This document shows, piece after piece, positions 8,166-18,006 of a DNA stretch of 23,180 nt. The notes under the pieces were generated by a model, which worked only from the letters and a program-made list of their open reading frames with translations, had not been told where the DNA came from and did not search any database. The stretch is from Phytophthora quininea (lineage: Eukaryota; Oomycota; Peronosporomycetes; Peronosporales; Peronosporaceae): contig JAAVTG010000024.1 of NCBI GenBank assembly GCA_011947345.1, forward strand, positions 1 through 23,180, read 5' to 3'. Every line of letters begins with the position of its first letter. Positions within the stretch are counted from its first letter, which is position 1. The translations under genes and the position numbers were made by a program.

Positions 8166-10176
8166 TCAGCGGCCCCAGTTCTTCGAGTGCTCTGCAATCC
8201 ACACGAGACCGTGGCAGAGCATCGTGAGCACGAAAGCCACATCAGATCGTGAAGATCCTTCAGCTTCCTCATGGAAAAAGCGCAAAAGCCCCGCTGCGTA
8301 GCTGGAAAACGCAGGGATCTCATACACGACTGCAAGCTGCTGATTAAACGCACGGGCGCGCTCTGCCCGCTGCATTTCGTTGCGCACAGATCCACGGTGC
8401 TCCTCGCGGAGGAGCTGGACACGAGACGGCGAGATATCTTCGGCTTCCTTGCAAACGGCATTCATAAACAAGTCACCGTCGATACAAGCACTTTCGGCAT
8501 CCTTGATTGAGGACAGCACTCCATGGAATTCACTTAGATCCAACAGCACTAGTTCCAGTCGACGAAGATGCGCCATGATGACTGGAAAGACAAAGGATGA
8601 GCCCTCTGTGAAAATACAGTCAAAGATTCGGAAGACCGTCTCACTGGGGAATGTTGTCGTGAACAAGCACAATAGCCATTGAGAGCCCAGCAACTCCAAC
8701 GGCAGCCCCACTTCAGACGTGAATTCCTCCAGTCGAGGAAGCTCTTCGGCGATCAACTGTTTTAACACGAGCATGTCGGTCTGGATGTCGGCCATTGATG
8801 GCGTGTAGTAGCCTGGATAGAGGTCCTCGCAGAAAACAGTCAGCAGCCAGAACACATTTTGTTCGTCTGCCACAAGCATCAAGAAGGCGACGATGAAATT
8901 CAGCCCCTGGCAATAGCCCACCGACGGATTACGCAGCGAATACGCTCGAAGAATGCGACGAAGTTGTTCGCGTCCAGCCTCCGTGCTGATCGTCGTGCCC
9001 GAGTGGCCAAACGTGCGGTCAATATCAAGCTCAATTTGACGAAATGTGTCTGTCTCCATCGTCTCGGCCTGCTGCTTGAGATCCGCATAGTATCCTTCAC
9101 CAGCGTTAGCCATCTTGTCACTCGCGCCTGACAGGCTCATATACGCCTGTTCTCGCAAGTGTCGCGGGATGCCAGCCCGAGCCAGCTCAATGAGTAACTC
9201 TTTCTCGTTCGTGTCCTTTTCCTTGAAGGAGCACCTGCGCAGACGTTCCTGCAGCTGCGCGCTATAGAATCGCGTCCAGTCCTCGACACGACGTTCCTCT
9301 CGGCAGTTCTGGTAGGACTCGAGGTGCACCCACGTCTCTCTGCAAGCCTCGGGGATGGTAAAGCCGTAAAAGTCGTTCATGGGCTTCTCAGCGCCTTGGC
9401 GCAAGTGCTCCCGGAAGAGCGTCTCCCGATCCTGTGCGGTCAGCGTTCCTTTGTTCGTTCGTACCAAATTGTACGAATTCTGACTTCTCCAAACCTCGTG
9501 CCGCCAAGACTGTACCAGGCGTCCGTCACTGCTCGCGACGACTTGCACAGCAAACTGGTATTGATCTCCACGACCCCAGCAGCTCATCTTGGATGCTACC
9601 AGGCTCCACACTCTCCATCGTCAATCCTTCCTCAATAACAGGCCAGTCCTCTTGGACAATCTCTTCATCCTCCTCGTCCTCTTCTTCCGAGAGCGTAACG
9701 ACATCATCACTATCACTGTCATGGGCTCCTTTGCCATCGACCACCTTGGGCTTCGTTAGCATCAACTTCACCAACTCGGACGTCTTTCCATTCTCTGCAT
9801 GTCCGCCAGCCTTTGCTGGACTACTGACACGTCGTTCCTCTTCACCTGAGGGCCCGCTGGAGCTGGCCGGGAACATGTCGAAGAAGAAGTTCTTCTCACT
9901 ATAGAGCTGCACTCTCAACCGCACCGTCGCAGGACGCGAGGGCGCCACGAACTCGGCTACATGAGTCCACGTCGGGTTGGCGGAGGCCGTGACGGTGGGT
10001 GAGCGGAAGCACGGGGACGCGGTGGCGCGGGCGCCTCTGCCGCGGGTCTTCCGGAGCTTGACGTCGCAGAGCCCCACGAGGCAGTAGGCGTCCACGGACT
10101 GCGGGCTTTCGAGGTTCCTGGCGCCGACGACCTCCACGCACAGTCGCTTGCTGCTGCCACGCACCGGAACACGCAT
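8166..10176 (-). CDS. C2-TBC domain Rab GTPase-activating protein
   Basis: Predicted Rab GAP acting on membranes. The start MRVPVRGSSKRLCVEVVGA begins a C2 domain (10176 to about 9890: VEVVGARNLESPQSVDAYC, then SANPTWTHVAEF). An acidic, low-complexity linker follows (SEEEDEEDEE, about 9660-9710), then a TBC domain (about 9130-8450). Both catalytic fingers are present: the arginine finger in IELDIDRTFG and the glutamine finger in YCQGLNF. FCEDLYPGYY and LGSQWLLCLFTTTFP are further TBC hallmarks. The C2 and TBC parts lie in different frames, switching at about 9560-9610. This needs one extra or two missing bases, or a short intron (a 55-bp GTGGAG..CCAG candidate fits phase). Total about 670 residues. 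Whether the C2 domain binds calcium is unclear, because I cannot place all its Asp ligands. Confidence 0.88.
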
Positions 10177-10468
10177 CGTCAGCGCCAAAGTGTTCGGATT
10201 GGATAGCGTTCATACAAAGGTCAAGAGAACGGGACGCCTCGCATATCCTCCCGGTCCCATAGCAATAGACAGCCCAACGTACTGGTTCCGCATGGCGACA
10301 GAAAGGAAAAGTGAGGCGCTGTCTGGCCACTCCCGACAGCGCAGCGTTCTCGAGCCGGGGTGTCCTGCCCGCTGGCGAGCGCGGCGAAACCGGTCGAAAT
10401 AGCTTTGGAGGGTTCTTCAAGCAGTGTCTCGGCCGTCTGGTCCGCAGTCGAATGGATACGGCCCTTTT

Positions 10469-10775
10469 ATGCGTCCGTACCGGATAATCGGTACATACTT
10501 CCAAAAGAATTTGGATAAGATGAAAGAGGAAGTGCTGCGGGCGCTGCAGCGCGTGGCCGACCTGCTCGTGGGGAACTTCACCGCGTCCTTCCAGAACGAG
10601 CTGCGCTTCATGGTGAGGCTGACGCAGCGTGTAGGAGCGTGTAGGAGCTCATTGTTTCTTTCTGCCATGGCAGGCCGAGGCGGCGGGATCTTCGTGCGCG
10701 ACGGCGCTCAAGGCGCAAGGCGTGCCGATGGCGCAAGCGGTCAAGCACACGGCAGGCGCGGTAGCACGTCTGTAA
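10469..10775 (+). CDS. Small helical protein of unknown function
   Basis: ATG at 10469 begins MRPYRIIGTYFQKNLDKMKE. Exon 1 ends at 10612, an intron of 61 bp (GTGAGG..GGCAG, 10613-10673) joins in phase, and the stop is TAA at 10773-10775, giving 81 residues. The exon 1 part is predicted helical (EEVLRALQRVADLLVGNF); the exon 2 part is Ala-rich (AEAAGSSCATALKAQG). I do not recognise the family. The splice signals and the clean phase argue for a real gene. The frame is also open upstream to about 10424, and an ATG at 10292 in other frames (MATERKSEALSGH) could mark a longer product if bases are missing. The intron contains two back-to-back copies of GCGTGTAGGA. Confidence 0.42.
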
Positions 10776-10859
10776 AAAAAACAGCTCGAGAAGGGAGCGT
10801 GACGACGGAGATAACATGCCTGGAAGAGTGCTGCGATGCCAAAACCAAATGCTGTTGAA

Positions 10860-10983
10860 TAAATACCGAGCCCATGCCGCGTTCGTCGACAATGCGGTCT
10901 GAGGCGATGGATACCATCCCGATCTTTCCGCACGGGGCAAAGATCTCCGGCAAGTCGATCTCCCACGCCAGGGCGTCGACACG
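10860..10983 (-). other. RRM-like orphan coding stretch
   Basis: Read on the minus strand just past the MAU2 stop codon, this stretch gives VDALAWEIDLPEIFAPCGKI followed by DRIVDERGMGSVFI. This resembles an RNA-recognition motif from its first strand to an RNP1-like octamer (RGMGSVFI). I see no start codon, no continuation of the domain and no splice partners I would trust. It could be an exon of a nested or degraded gene, an alternative 3' end of MAU2, or chance. Confidence 0.25.
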
Positions 10984-10992
10984 TGCAGTCGA

Positions 10993-13467
10993 CTAGTGCT
11001 GGCTGCCTGCTCTCCATTCCAGCAGCAGCGCCGTCGACTGCTCGGTCTGCGCGGCGGCGATGCGGCGCTGCAGCACTGTCAACTTCTTCTCGTACTTGGC
11101 CGCGACGGTCGCCTGCGCCTGCGTCATCTTCTGGCGGCTGTAGAGCTGGAAAACGTCCGCCAGCAGTCGAAGCTGCAGCAGCACGTTCTTGTTGTGCAGC
11201 GAAGTACCGATGCCGTTCTTCAGCGTCTCCTCGCCAAGCTCGATCTTGCCAGCAAGTAGCAGTTGCGGGCCGAACAGCGCCATGACCTCGGACGTCGTCT
11301 CGCAGCAGCTGCTGCTCGTGGTCACCCGCTTCAGCGAGTCGCGCAAGAGCGTGAAGAGAGCTGGGCGGAGATCCTCCAGCTCGGCATACGGCGTGACAGA
11401 CTCTGCATTGCCGTTCGACAAGCTTTGTGTCGCCCAAAGCCACTTGGCCAGCGCGAGATCATACTAGAGACAAGAAGTTGTGTTAGCAGTTGAAGCGATA
11501 TAGTAGTAGCTCTGGTTTGTTCAATTAAGAGCATACCTTGGTACGCAGGTCCACGCTGCAGCACTGGTGAATATGGTGCCGAAGCCCTTCCATCCTCAAC
11601 ACTCGAGCTGCCCAATCCAACAACTTTTGCTCGGGTAGGCCTGCTTTACCTGTACGGAACTGCAATCGTCGCTACACGAACTTCCTTCCAATCCAACCCC
11701 GCAGCAATATGTTGCAGCTTCCAGCACTTCCACCCAAACGGCCAGGTATGTATCGGGATAAGTGGCTTCGTCTAGGCTGGGGCTGGGAAGCACCTTATCT
11801 ACCACAAAGTTCAGGTGCACACAAGCGTGTTTCACTTTCCCGATAGCTGTAGCGTACTGCGTGTCGGACAATGGCGCAGTTAGTTGCCTCACCATTTCAA
11901 CAAAACAAGATACTGTACAACGAGGCAAACCTTCGCAATCAGTGTGTGGCAGCGTGCCAAGATGAAGCGGTAAAAGATGGTGCGTTCAAGCTCGCTCTTG
12001 TACGTCACGAACAGCGTTGTCATCTGCGCGATACTAGCACCCATGTCTGCGTAGCGACACTGCAAACCCAGCAATCGACAATACAGATGCAGCGCGTCGA
12101 ATAGCGTCGTGAGCATCATCAGACGCACTGTTGGGTGTTGGGCGTATATCTGCAGGTTCTCTTGAGCTGCACGAATGGTCTCCATCGCTAGTGTGAGTGC
12201 CTGGCCCGGGTCAGTGCAAGCTATGACGCTCAATCGCATCGAGTCCACGATTGTATTCAAATAGGTCTCCTTCAGAATGCCAGTGGGTTTCTGATCGTCG
12301 CCAGCAGTTGTCCCTTGTGCGAGGGTCTTGATCTCGTTTAGCAACGGAGATACTTTCATCAGTCTGCCAGTTCTGTTGAGGAGGATACAGGACAGCAACC
12401 AGTTAGACACCCCGATGATAGTATCAATTCGAGCGCTCTAGGTCATACCTGAGATGATAGAACCCAGTGATAATCAAATGATAAACACGAAAGTCAGGCG
12501 GGATCTCTTGCTCCGTTGCCACTTTGTCAAAGAACTCTTGGCCAAACTGAACGAGTTTCTTCATGCCTGCTGTACTTCCTGGCTCAAAAGACGAGATCGC
12601 AGTATGGCACGTCACTTCTACCAGCCATAACTGGGAGCAAACAACACAACACGTTTTTTTCCTGAATAAGCACAGCTTGCGAACAACCCTGAATATGGTG
12701 ATTGACGTACCAGAAATCTTTTGTCCACATAGTTTGGCAGCTCATTGCGCAAATACTTGAGATTGTTGGTAAAATCATAAGCACTTTGCGCGTATCTCGC
12801 CGAGGTTGTCGCAGCGTGCATCTTCACCAAACAAGCTTTGAGTTTGACACCAAAATACTCTTTAAAATATCCGACAAGCTCCACATCTTGCTCAGCTTTC
12901 GTCTCCGCGCAGCTCTTGAGAGCTTCACACAAAATCTCTAACGTCCGCCGGTTCTTGGCAGAACGTTCGCTCTTGATCTGCTCCTGCAGCAGGAACTTGG
13001 CCTTGAACAGCCGCAGCTTGTATTCTTGCTGATCAGATAACTTCATTCAATTCTCCTCAACAAAAACAAGTTTTTCAATAACCAGCGATGCACATACACT
13101 GCATGGAACGGCGCCAGTCACGGCCTTGTCTGCTGCATAGACGCATTTCTCCGCTTGGATGATGCGCTTCGCCCATAGATCTCGGTTCTCGGACTTCTTG
13201 ACATTACTACAGGCGGCGATACAGATCTCCGCCAGCAGGACGTTAGCTCGCAGCAGGATGTCTTGCTCTTCAGACGTTCGAGTGCTGCAGTCAATGGCAC
13301 ACAGCGGCTGCAGAACGACGACGATTAATCTCAATTTTGGTACAGATAGAAGAGAGATACGTACGCACCTCCAGACACTGTGCGGTTTGCGCTGTGAGCT
13401 GCTGCTGCGCCAGCAGATTCGCGAGACTCCAGAGCTGCCGAACGTCTTCGGCGCGGTCGACCATCAT
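10993..13467 (-). CDS. Probable MAU2/SCC4 cohesin-loading factor (TPR-like helical protein)
   Basis: An all-helical protein of about 680 residues (human MAU2 is 613) that fits the cohesin loader subunit partnering NIPBL/SCC2 in the nucleus. Exons, descending: 13467-13369, 13307-13098, 13040-12711, 12582-12449, 12372-11931, about 11887-11537, 11463-10993, with introns mostly 57-128 bp. Stretches I match to MAU2: CLEPLCAIDCSTRT followed by ANVLLAEICI; PPDFRVYHLIITGFYHLR running across an intron into TGRLMKVSPLLNEI (human LRVFFLVL..GQVKSVKPCLKQL); and the C-terminal ALFGPQLLLAGKIELGEETL region with QLRLLADVFQLYSRQ. Two ATGs stand together at 13467 and 13464. Frame switches near 11888-11930 (only a 43-bp intron fits) and at the TTT run 11645-11647 look like missing bases. 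Without a profile search another TPR-like family remains possible. Confidence 0.62.
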
Positions 13468-13501
13468 TTCGAAAAGTGCAAAATAAACCCAAAAAACGTT
13501 T

Positions 13502-13517
13502 TCTCATTTAAAGTTTT
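13502..13517 (+). promoter_or_regulatory. Initiator-like element of the TOM1-like gene
   Basis: TCTCATTTAAAGTTTT matches 12 of 16 positions of the oomycete core GCTCATTYYNCAWTTT and lies 13-28 bases before the ATG at 13530. The gap to the divergent MAU2 start is only 62 bp, so the two genes share a compact bidirectional promoter. Confidence 0.5.
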
Positions 13518-13529
13518 GTTGAAGGAGAA

Positions 13530-14775
13530 ATGGACTTGATGCTGAGGGGCAGTGGCAGCGGCCCCGACGAGCAGCTGGGCGTGGGCTCGGCCTTCCTGGT
13601 GGACGGCATGGTGTACGCGCTCGTGGGGGTTATCGCAGTGGCGCAGTTTGTCCGCAACTGCTGCCGCTATCGGCCCTGGACGGTGCAAAAGATGCTCCAT
13701 CTGCTCATGTTCTTCGCTACAGTCGGTACGTCGCAGCATCCAACAGCAATACATTGATACCATACCATTTATTAATATTTGTACGGTTTGTGCTGTCAGT
13801 GCGTTGTGTGTTCTTGGTGCTGGTGGGGTCAGACTGGTGCGACGTGCTGTCCGGAGAAGTGAGCGAGGCCGAGTGCTCCACGGGGAGCGCGACCTGTTCT
13901 ACATCTTGGACCAGGTCCCGATCCTAGCGTTCTTTGCTATTTACGCGCTACTAGTGCAGTTCTGGGCCGAGGTCTACTACAATGCAGTGGACAAAATCTC
14001 TACGTTGACCGACGTGGTTAAACCTGCCATTCGATGGTTTATTGCGGTGGGTTTTGTGTCTGGTTTTATCATGGAACAAAGAGCTGAAGTTGCTAATACG
14101 TTTATGTTGTTGGCGTAGGTTGTGCTGCTGATTCAAGGGCTCTTTTGGGTCTTCTACGCGTCGGTGTGGCGTAACGAACGTACGTGATTAAACTATGAAC
14201 ATTGCATCGGAGAGGTTGAAATGCTGATGTGTTTTCCGAATTAGGTGCTTTCTTCACCAAGTCACAAGCCATTCTAAACATGCAGCTCTTCTTGATGATT
14301 GCTACGGCTTTTATCTACTTTGGCCGGAAAGCTTATATCGAGCTAAGGTACGCTTTTTGAAATGCGTAAACGATGGTGTCAGCGGGATAACTGATTCACT
14401 CTTTGTTGAGACCTCAGATCGGTGCCAGTAGAACTCGGAATCCGATCGAGAAAGCTGAAAGAGCTCTCAATTATGACGTCGGTTGGAACGTCATGTTTCA
14501 TGACGCGCTGCGCACTGCAAATCGTGTTATCAACGGAAGAGAGACAGCTGCACGACCGCAGTACATGGTTTGTGGTGGTGGTGTACTACGCACTACTAGA
14601 GATCGTGCCAGCTTTGTCAGTGTTATACTTTAATCGGCGTCTGCCTCCTCGTCGCAGAACAGGAGCAACGTCGAGCCCACTTCGCAGAGGTCGATTATAT
14701 TTCGGCGAAGGCGCCGGTACAGACAACTCCACTGATGGAGACGATCCGCTGAGAAAGAGTTTGCTTCGTGGTTAA
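13530..14775 (+). CDS. TOM1/THH1-like multi-pass membrane protein
   Basis: About 320 residues in five exons: 13530-13725, 13800-14046, 14119-14179, 14245-14347, 14418-14775, with all introns GT..AG and in phase. At least six hydrophobic segments are visible: FLVDGMVYALVGVIAVAQFV, LLMFFATV into CVFLVLVG, PILAFFAIYALLVQF, VVLLIQGLFWVFYA, FLMIATAFIYFG and WFVVVVYYALLEIVPALSV. The pattern with VQFWAEVYYNA after the third segment resembles the THH1/TOM1/TOM3 family, which sits in tonoplast-type membranes in plants and is distantly GPCR-like. The cytosolic tail is basic then acidic (RRLPPRRRTG; GDDPLRKSLLRG). One frame break at GGGG 13882-13885 (CSTG to ERDLFYIL) is repaired by one G. The family call is by eye; another 7-TM family (GPR137-like) is possible. 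Confidence 0.65.
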
Positions 14776-14997
14776 GCGATGGATCTGATGACAACAGTCA
14801 GCTGTGGCAACTTTTGCCATCTGAAGTTTGGTGCAGCACTTAGTAACTTATCATGGCGAGGTTTTGCAAGAATGAGGCTACAATCCCTGTGAAATTGTTG
14901 CAATTGTTGTTCCTGTCTACAGCGTAGCCTTATCTAACAAACTATGCAAGGGACTATGAAAACAGCGCGTTCAAACGGTGTCTTCGCGTGTTACCTC
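14776..14997. other. Convergent 3' intergenic gap, TOM1-like/hisC
   Basis: 222 bp between convergent stop codons; nothing coding recognised. Confidence 0.5.
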
Positions 14998-16624
14998 TTA
15001 TTGCTCGCCCGACACTTCCACAAGCAGCTCCAGCATGCGATCATTTTCTTCACGAGAGCCGATCGTAGCGCGAAGACAATTTGTCAGCAGGTGCTGGTTG
15101 CCACGGTATCGAATCACCACGCCACGATCGGCCATTTGTCGATAGACGGTCAAAGCGTGTGGAATCTGTACAGAAATAAAATTTACGTGAGCCATGAGTT
15201 TCCGTAGCAAAGAAAAAAATGCAACAACATACCTCGAATAGCACGAAGTTGGAGTCCGATGAGTAAATTCGACGAACAAACGACAGCTTTTGCAGCTCAG
15301 CGATGACACGGACTTTCTCCTGTTCAACAGCAATGCCACTCTAGTTAGAAACATTTTCAAAGAAGACACTGATGGCAAAAATTGGTCTCTTACCTCCTTG
15401 ATAAGGTTGATATTCTTGCGGAGCTCATCCAGATTCGAAAAGCCTTGCGCGCGACGTCTGACGTCAGCTTGCTGATATTGTATGGGGCCTTCACGTTGTT
15501 TAGCACTTGAATGAGTTTAGGATCGCCAAAAGCGATACCCAAGCGGATGCCAGCGAGACCAAAGCCCTTCGAGAGCGTTTGAAGCACAATCAGTCGTTTG
15601 TGCTTGTTCACCAACGTGCACATACTGGGAGTGTCAGCAAAGTCAATGTACGCCTCATCGACCACAACGAAGCCCTTGTATCTCTGTCATTGCCCAGTAC
15701 AAGTTAGATAAAGAAGGTCTACATGTCTGTCACATTGAACAGCGATACCAACCGGCGAGTTCAAAATCGTTTCCACGTCATGAAGACGCAACACATTTGC
15801 CGTGGGGTTGCCCGGGCTACACAAGAAGATCACCTTAGTGTTTGCAGTAGCAGCGTCGAGAATCTAGTTCGCAAACAAGCCAAAAGTCAGCATACCGATC
15901 TATCAGCCCTCAATACCATTGCCGCGAGATACCTCTTCCGGGTCGATGTGGAAGGACGGCAGCAGGTGGCCCGGAGTCAGTCCCTTGAGGTTATCCGCGG
16001 GCGCCTCGATTTGCAGCGGCACCGATACAATATCCACGTCGTGGATATTGGCACAGACACTGTACATGCCGTACGTCGGCGGGGTGATGAGAATGTTGTC
16101 GACACGTGGAGTACAGGACACTCGGATGATCAAGTCAATGGCCTCATCACTGCCGACACCTAGGAATGTGTTTGCCTGGCTGATCTTCTCGGTCGATGTG
16201 GAGTTCCTGAAGTCGGTAACGAGCTTCTTTAGCTCAGGCTGGTACGGACATGGGTATCGCTCCAGCTCCATGGCTTGCAGCTGCTCGTGGCCCGTCAGAG
16301 GTGGCCCCAGACTGTTCTCATTGGCATCCAGCAGGATTCCTGCACCATAAATGGAATATTAGAAGTGTGTAATGTTTTCATATAGCGTTGTTGCAACTTG
16401 CCTTGGTCGTAGTCGTCGCGGGCGCAGCGGTAGGGCGTGAGCTCCAGGATGTTGGGGCGGATGAGGCGCTCCACCTCGTCCAGGTTGGTAGGCTCCTCCT
16501 TCTGCTCCGCAGGTTTGCTGGCGCTTGCAGCTCGAGGTGCAGTCGGCTGCGCCTTGCCTAGTAGATAGCCGACGCCCAGTCCGGCTGTCACACCGAGCGC
16601 CACAGCGCTTTGCTTGTTCATCAT
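14998..16624 (-). CDS. hisC: Histidinol-phosphate aminotransferase with hydrophobic N-terminus
   Basis: PLP-dependent transamination of imidazole-acetol phosphate with glutamate in histidine synthesis. About 435 residues in six exons: 16624-16402, 16339-15933, 15863-15753, 15683-15394, 15340-15233, 15165-14998. Family landmarks: LLDANENSLGPPL, RYPCPYQPELK, GVGSDEAIDLIIR, TPPTYGMY, SPGNPTANVLRL, VVVDEAYIDF (PLP-contacting Asp) and TLSKGFGLAGIRLG (Schiff-base Lys). Near the end come SDSNFVLFE and a closing arginine motif, CLRATIGSREENDRMLELL. The N-terminus adds about 50 residues with a hydrophobic Gly/Ala segment (AVALGVTAGLGVGYLLGK), probably an organelle or membrane anchor. The first intron is GC-AG. 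One frame break at the AAAA run 15438-15441 is repaired by one base. An in-frame extension to 16846 exists but shows no conservation I can identify. Confidence 0.94.
16340..16401 (-). other. GC-AG intron in hisC
   Basis: The donor reads AAG|GCAAGT and the acceptor GTGCAG|GA. Removing 62 bp joins DDYDQ to GILLDANEN, as expected for the family. GC-AG introns with a perfect remaining donor consensus are a known minor class. Confidence 0.75.
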
Positions 16625-17067
16625 CGCGAGTGGCGAGCGTCTTCCGAAGTGCGGTTGACTTGGTTCACGTTGAATTGTTTGCGAAATATGAAAAAGCGCT
16701 GATTGGATAGTTTCTCCTAGAAAATTCCTATGGTCTGCTTCGAAGACATAAAAATCTTCTGCCACGCTTGCTTGCCTTCCTGCAAGGCTTGCAGTGTTTT
16801 CCTCTCCTGTTTTGCCTTCCTCCAACGATATGTCAATATTGTCCATGTTTTCGGCGGTTCAAAAGTGTTGGGAAAAAGTCGCGAGTCATTTGTGGGGAAG
16901 TGACCCAACAGAGTTGTTGCACATGCGTTTCAGCGTTTCGAGCTGCAGGCAACACACTCTGGCCAAGTGGAAAATGTGGAGTGACCCGCAATATCTTCCA
17001 GCGACTAAAGCACTTGCATTAGTCTCCGTCGCACGGACTTGAACGACTGAAAGAACAAGTTAGCCTT
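16625..17067. other. Divergent intergenic region, hisC/elicitin-like gene
   Basis: About 440 bp between the hisC start (minus) and the elicitin promoter (plus). Two overlapping open frames exist (plus 16768-17042; minus extension of hisC to 16846). Neither shows a known domain or a splice partner, so I leave it as promoter sequence for both genes. Confidence 0.45.
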
Positions 17068-17083
17068 GCTCATTTCTCAATTT
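17068..17083 (+). promoter_or_regulatory. Perfect oomycete core promoter (initiator plus flank)
   Basis: GCTCATTTCTCAATTT matches the Phytophthora core promoter consensus GCTCATTYYNCAWTTT at all 16 positions. Transcription would start at or beside the CA at 17071-17072. It sits immediately before the elicitin-like reading frame. Confidence 0.85.
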
Positions 17084-17913
17084 GACCAGCCTCGTCAAGT
17101 CTTCCAGGCCTTCACAGCGCCGAAAATCCCAGTCAAGCGCTCCATCACGATACTTACTGCGGCGCTCGTTGCTGTTGGAGTTCACAGTGACACACAGTTC
17201 TGCACGCAAGACCAGAAGCAGCTCTCGAACAAGCTGCACCAGCAAGGCGTCGAGCCGGCGAAATCATGCTATCGGGCAGCGAACGGGGACATCACCACGC
17301 TGGACATGAGTCGTCTGTGCCCACTGTCTGAGTGCATGGCGTGGCTGACCTACATGGCCCAGAATTCTCCAGATTGCTTCTACGACAGCACCAACTACGC
17401 AACGGTGTACGCTCAAAAACTTGCCGAATGTTCGGGTCCAACATGTTCGAGCGCTAGTGCCGGCGCTAGCGCAGCCGCAATTTCAAGCACCACCACCGGA
17501 AGCTTGAGCTCTGCTGGTGCCGAGAATGCCGCAAATACCACCACTTTAGGAACCAACAATCCAATCCCCAGCACCAGTGGCAGCACGGGGACGAGCGAGC
17601 ACCAAGCCGTCAACGCAACGGACGCGGGATCTGCTAATAGCGCTTCCGCCGGCGACATTGGGTCTGTCGGGAGTAGCAACACTGCCGCATCCGGTTCCAG
17701 TAGCACTCACGAAGCTCAAACGCCAACTCCGACCCCGACTGAAGACTTGAGTATCCAAGCTGCACCTTCGTCATCTCGAAGTCTTAGTTCTTCCAGCAGT
17801 TCATCTCCAACCCCAACGCCAACCCAACTCCAACGACAAGTGCAGCCGTCCCACTACCAGCGTCCTCTGTGGTGGTAACCATCGCTGCAGCAATCACTGT
17901 TGCAGTCATCTAG
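17084..17913 (+). CDS. Elicitin-like protein with Ser/Thr/Pro-rich stalk and GPI signal (start codon not found)
   Basis: A secreted sterol-binding-type elicitin-like (ELL) protein. A signal-peptide-like segment (SITILTAALVAVGVHS, about 17141-17188) precedes a six-cysteine elicitin domain (about 17189-17440) with Cys spacings 21-16-4-13-17; the C-x4-C centre (CPLSEC) is diagnostic. A long Ser/Thr/Ala/Gly/Pro-rich region follows (17440-17860, with PTPTPT runs), typical of wall-associated ELLs. A terminal hydrophobic stretch, VVVTIAAAITVAVI, before TAG at 17911-17913 looks like a GPI-anchor signal. That tail is in a different frame from the stalk; one missing C in CCC 17823-17825 explains it. 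No ATG occurs in any frame between the core promoter and 17300, so initiation is unexplained; the coordinate given is simply the first base after the promoter. The domain itself shows no other damage. Confidence 0.78.
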
Positions 17914-18006
17914 CTGAGCCAAAATATCTTGTAGTGTCCCAACTTTCCGTTGTCTTGCATTTGAATTATATTGCCGCATTCACTACTTCATCCGTCTTGG
18001 CAAACT
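17914..18006. other. Convergent 3' gap
   Basis: 93 bp between the elicitin-like stop and the stop of the minus-strand chromo-barrel gene; nothing coding seen. Confidence 0.5.

Noticed and set aside
10621..10645. Direct repeat GCGTGTAGGA x2
   Set aside because: Only two short copies inside an intron; no sign of a mobile element or array.
16768..17042. Overlapping plus-strand open frames upstream of the elicitin-like gene
   Set aside because: No recognised domain, no promoter element, and they end before the perfect core promoter.
17440..17880. Ser/Thr/Pro-rich low complexity as a possible independent repeat element
   Set aside because: It is in frame with the elicitin domain and ends in a GPI-type tail, so it is the protein's stalk.
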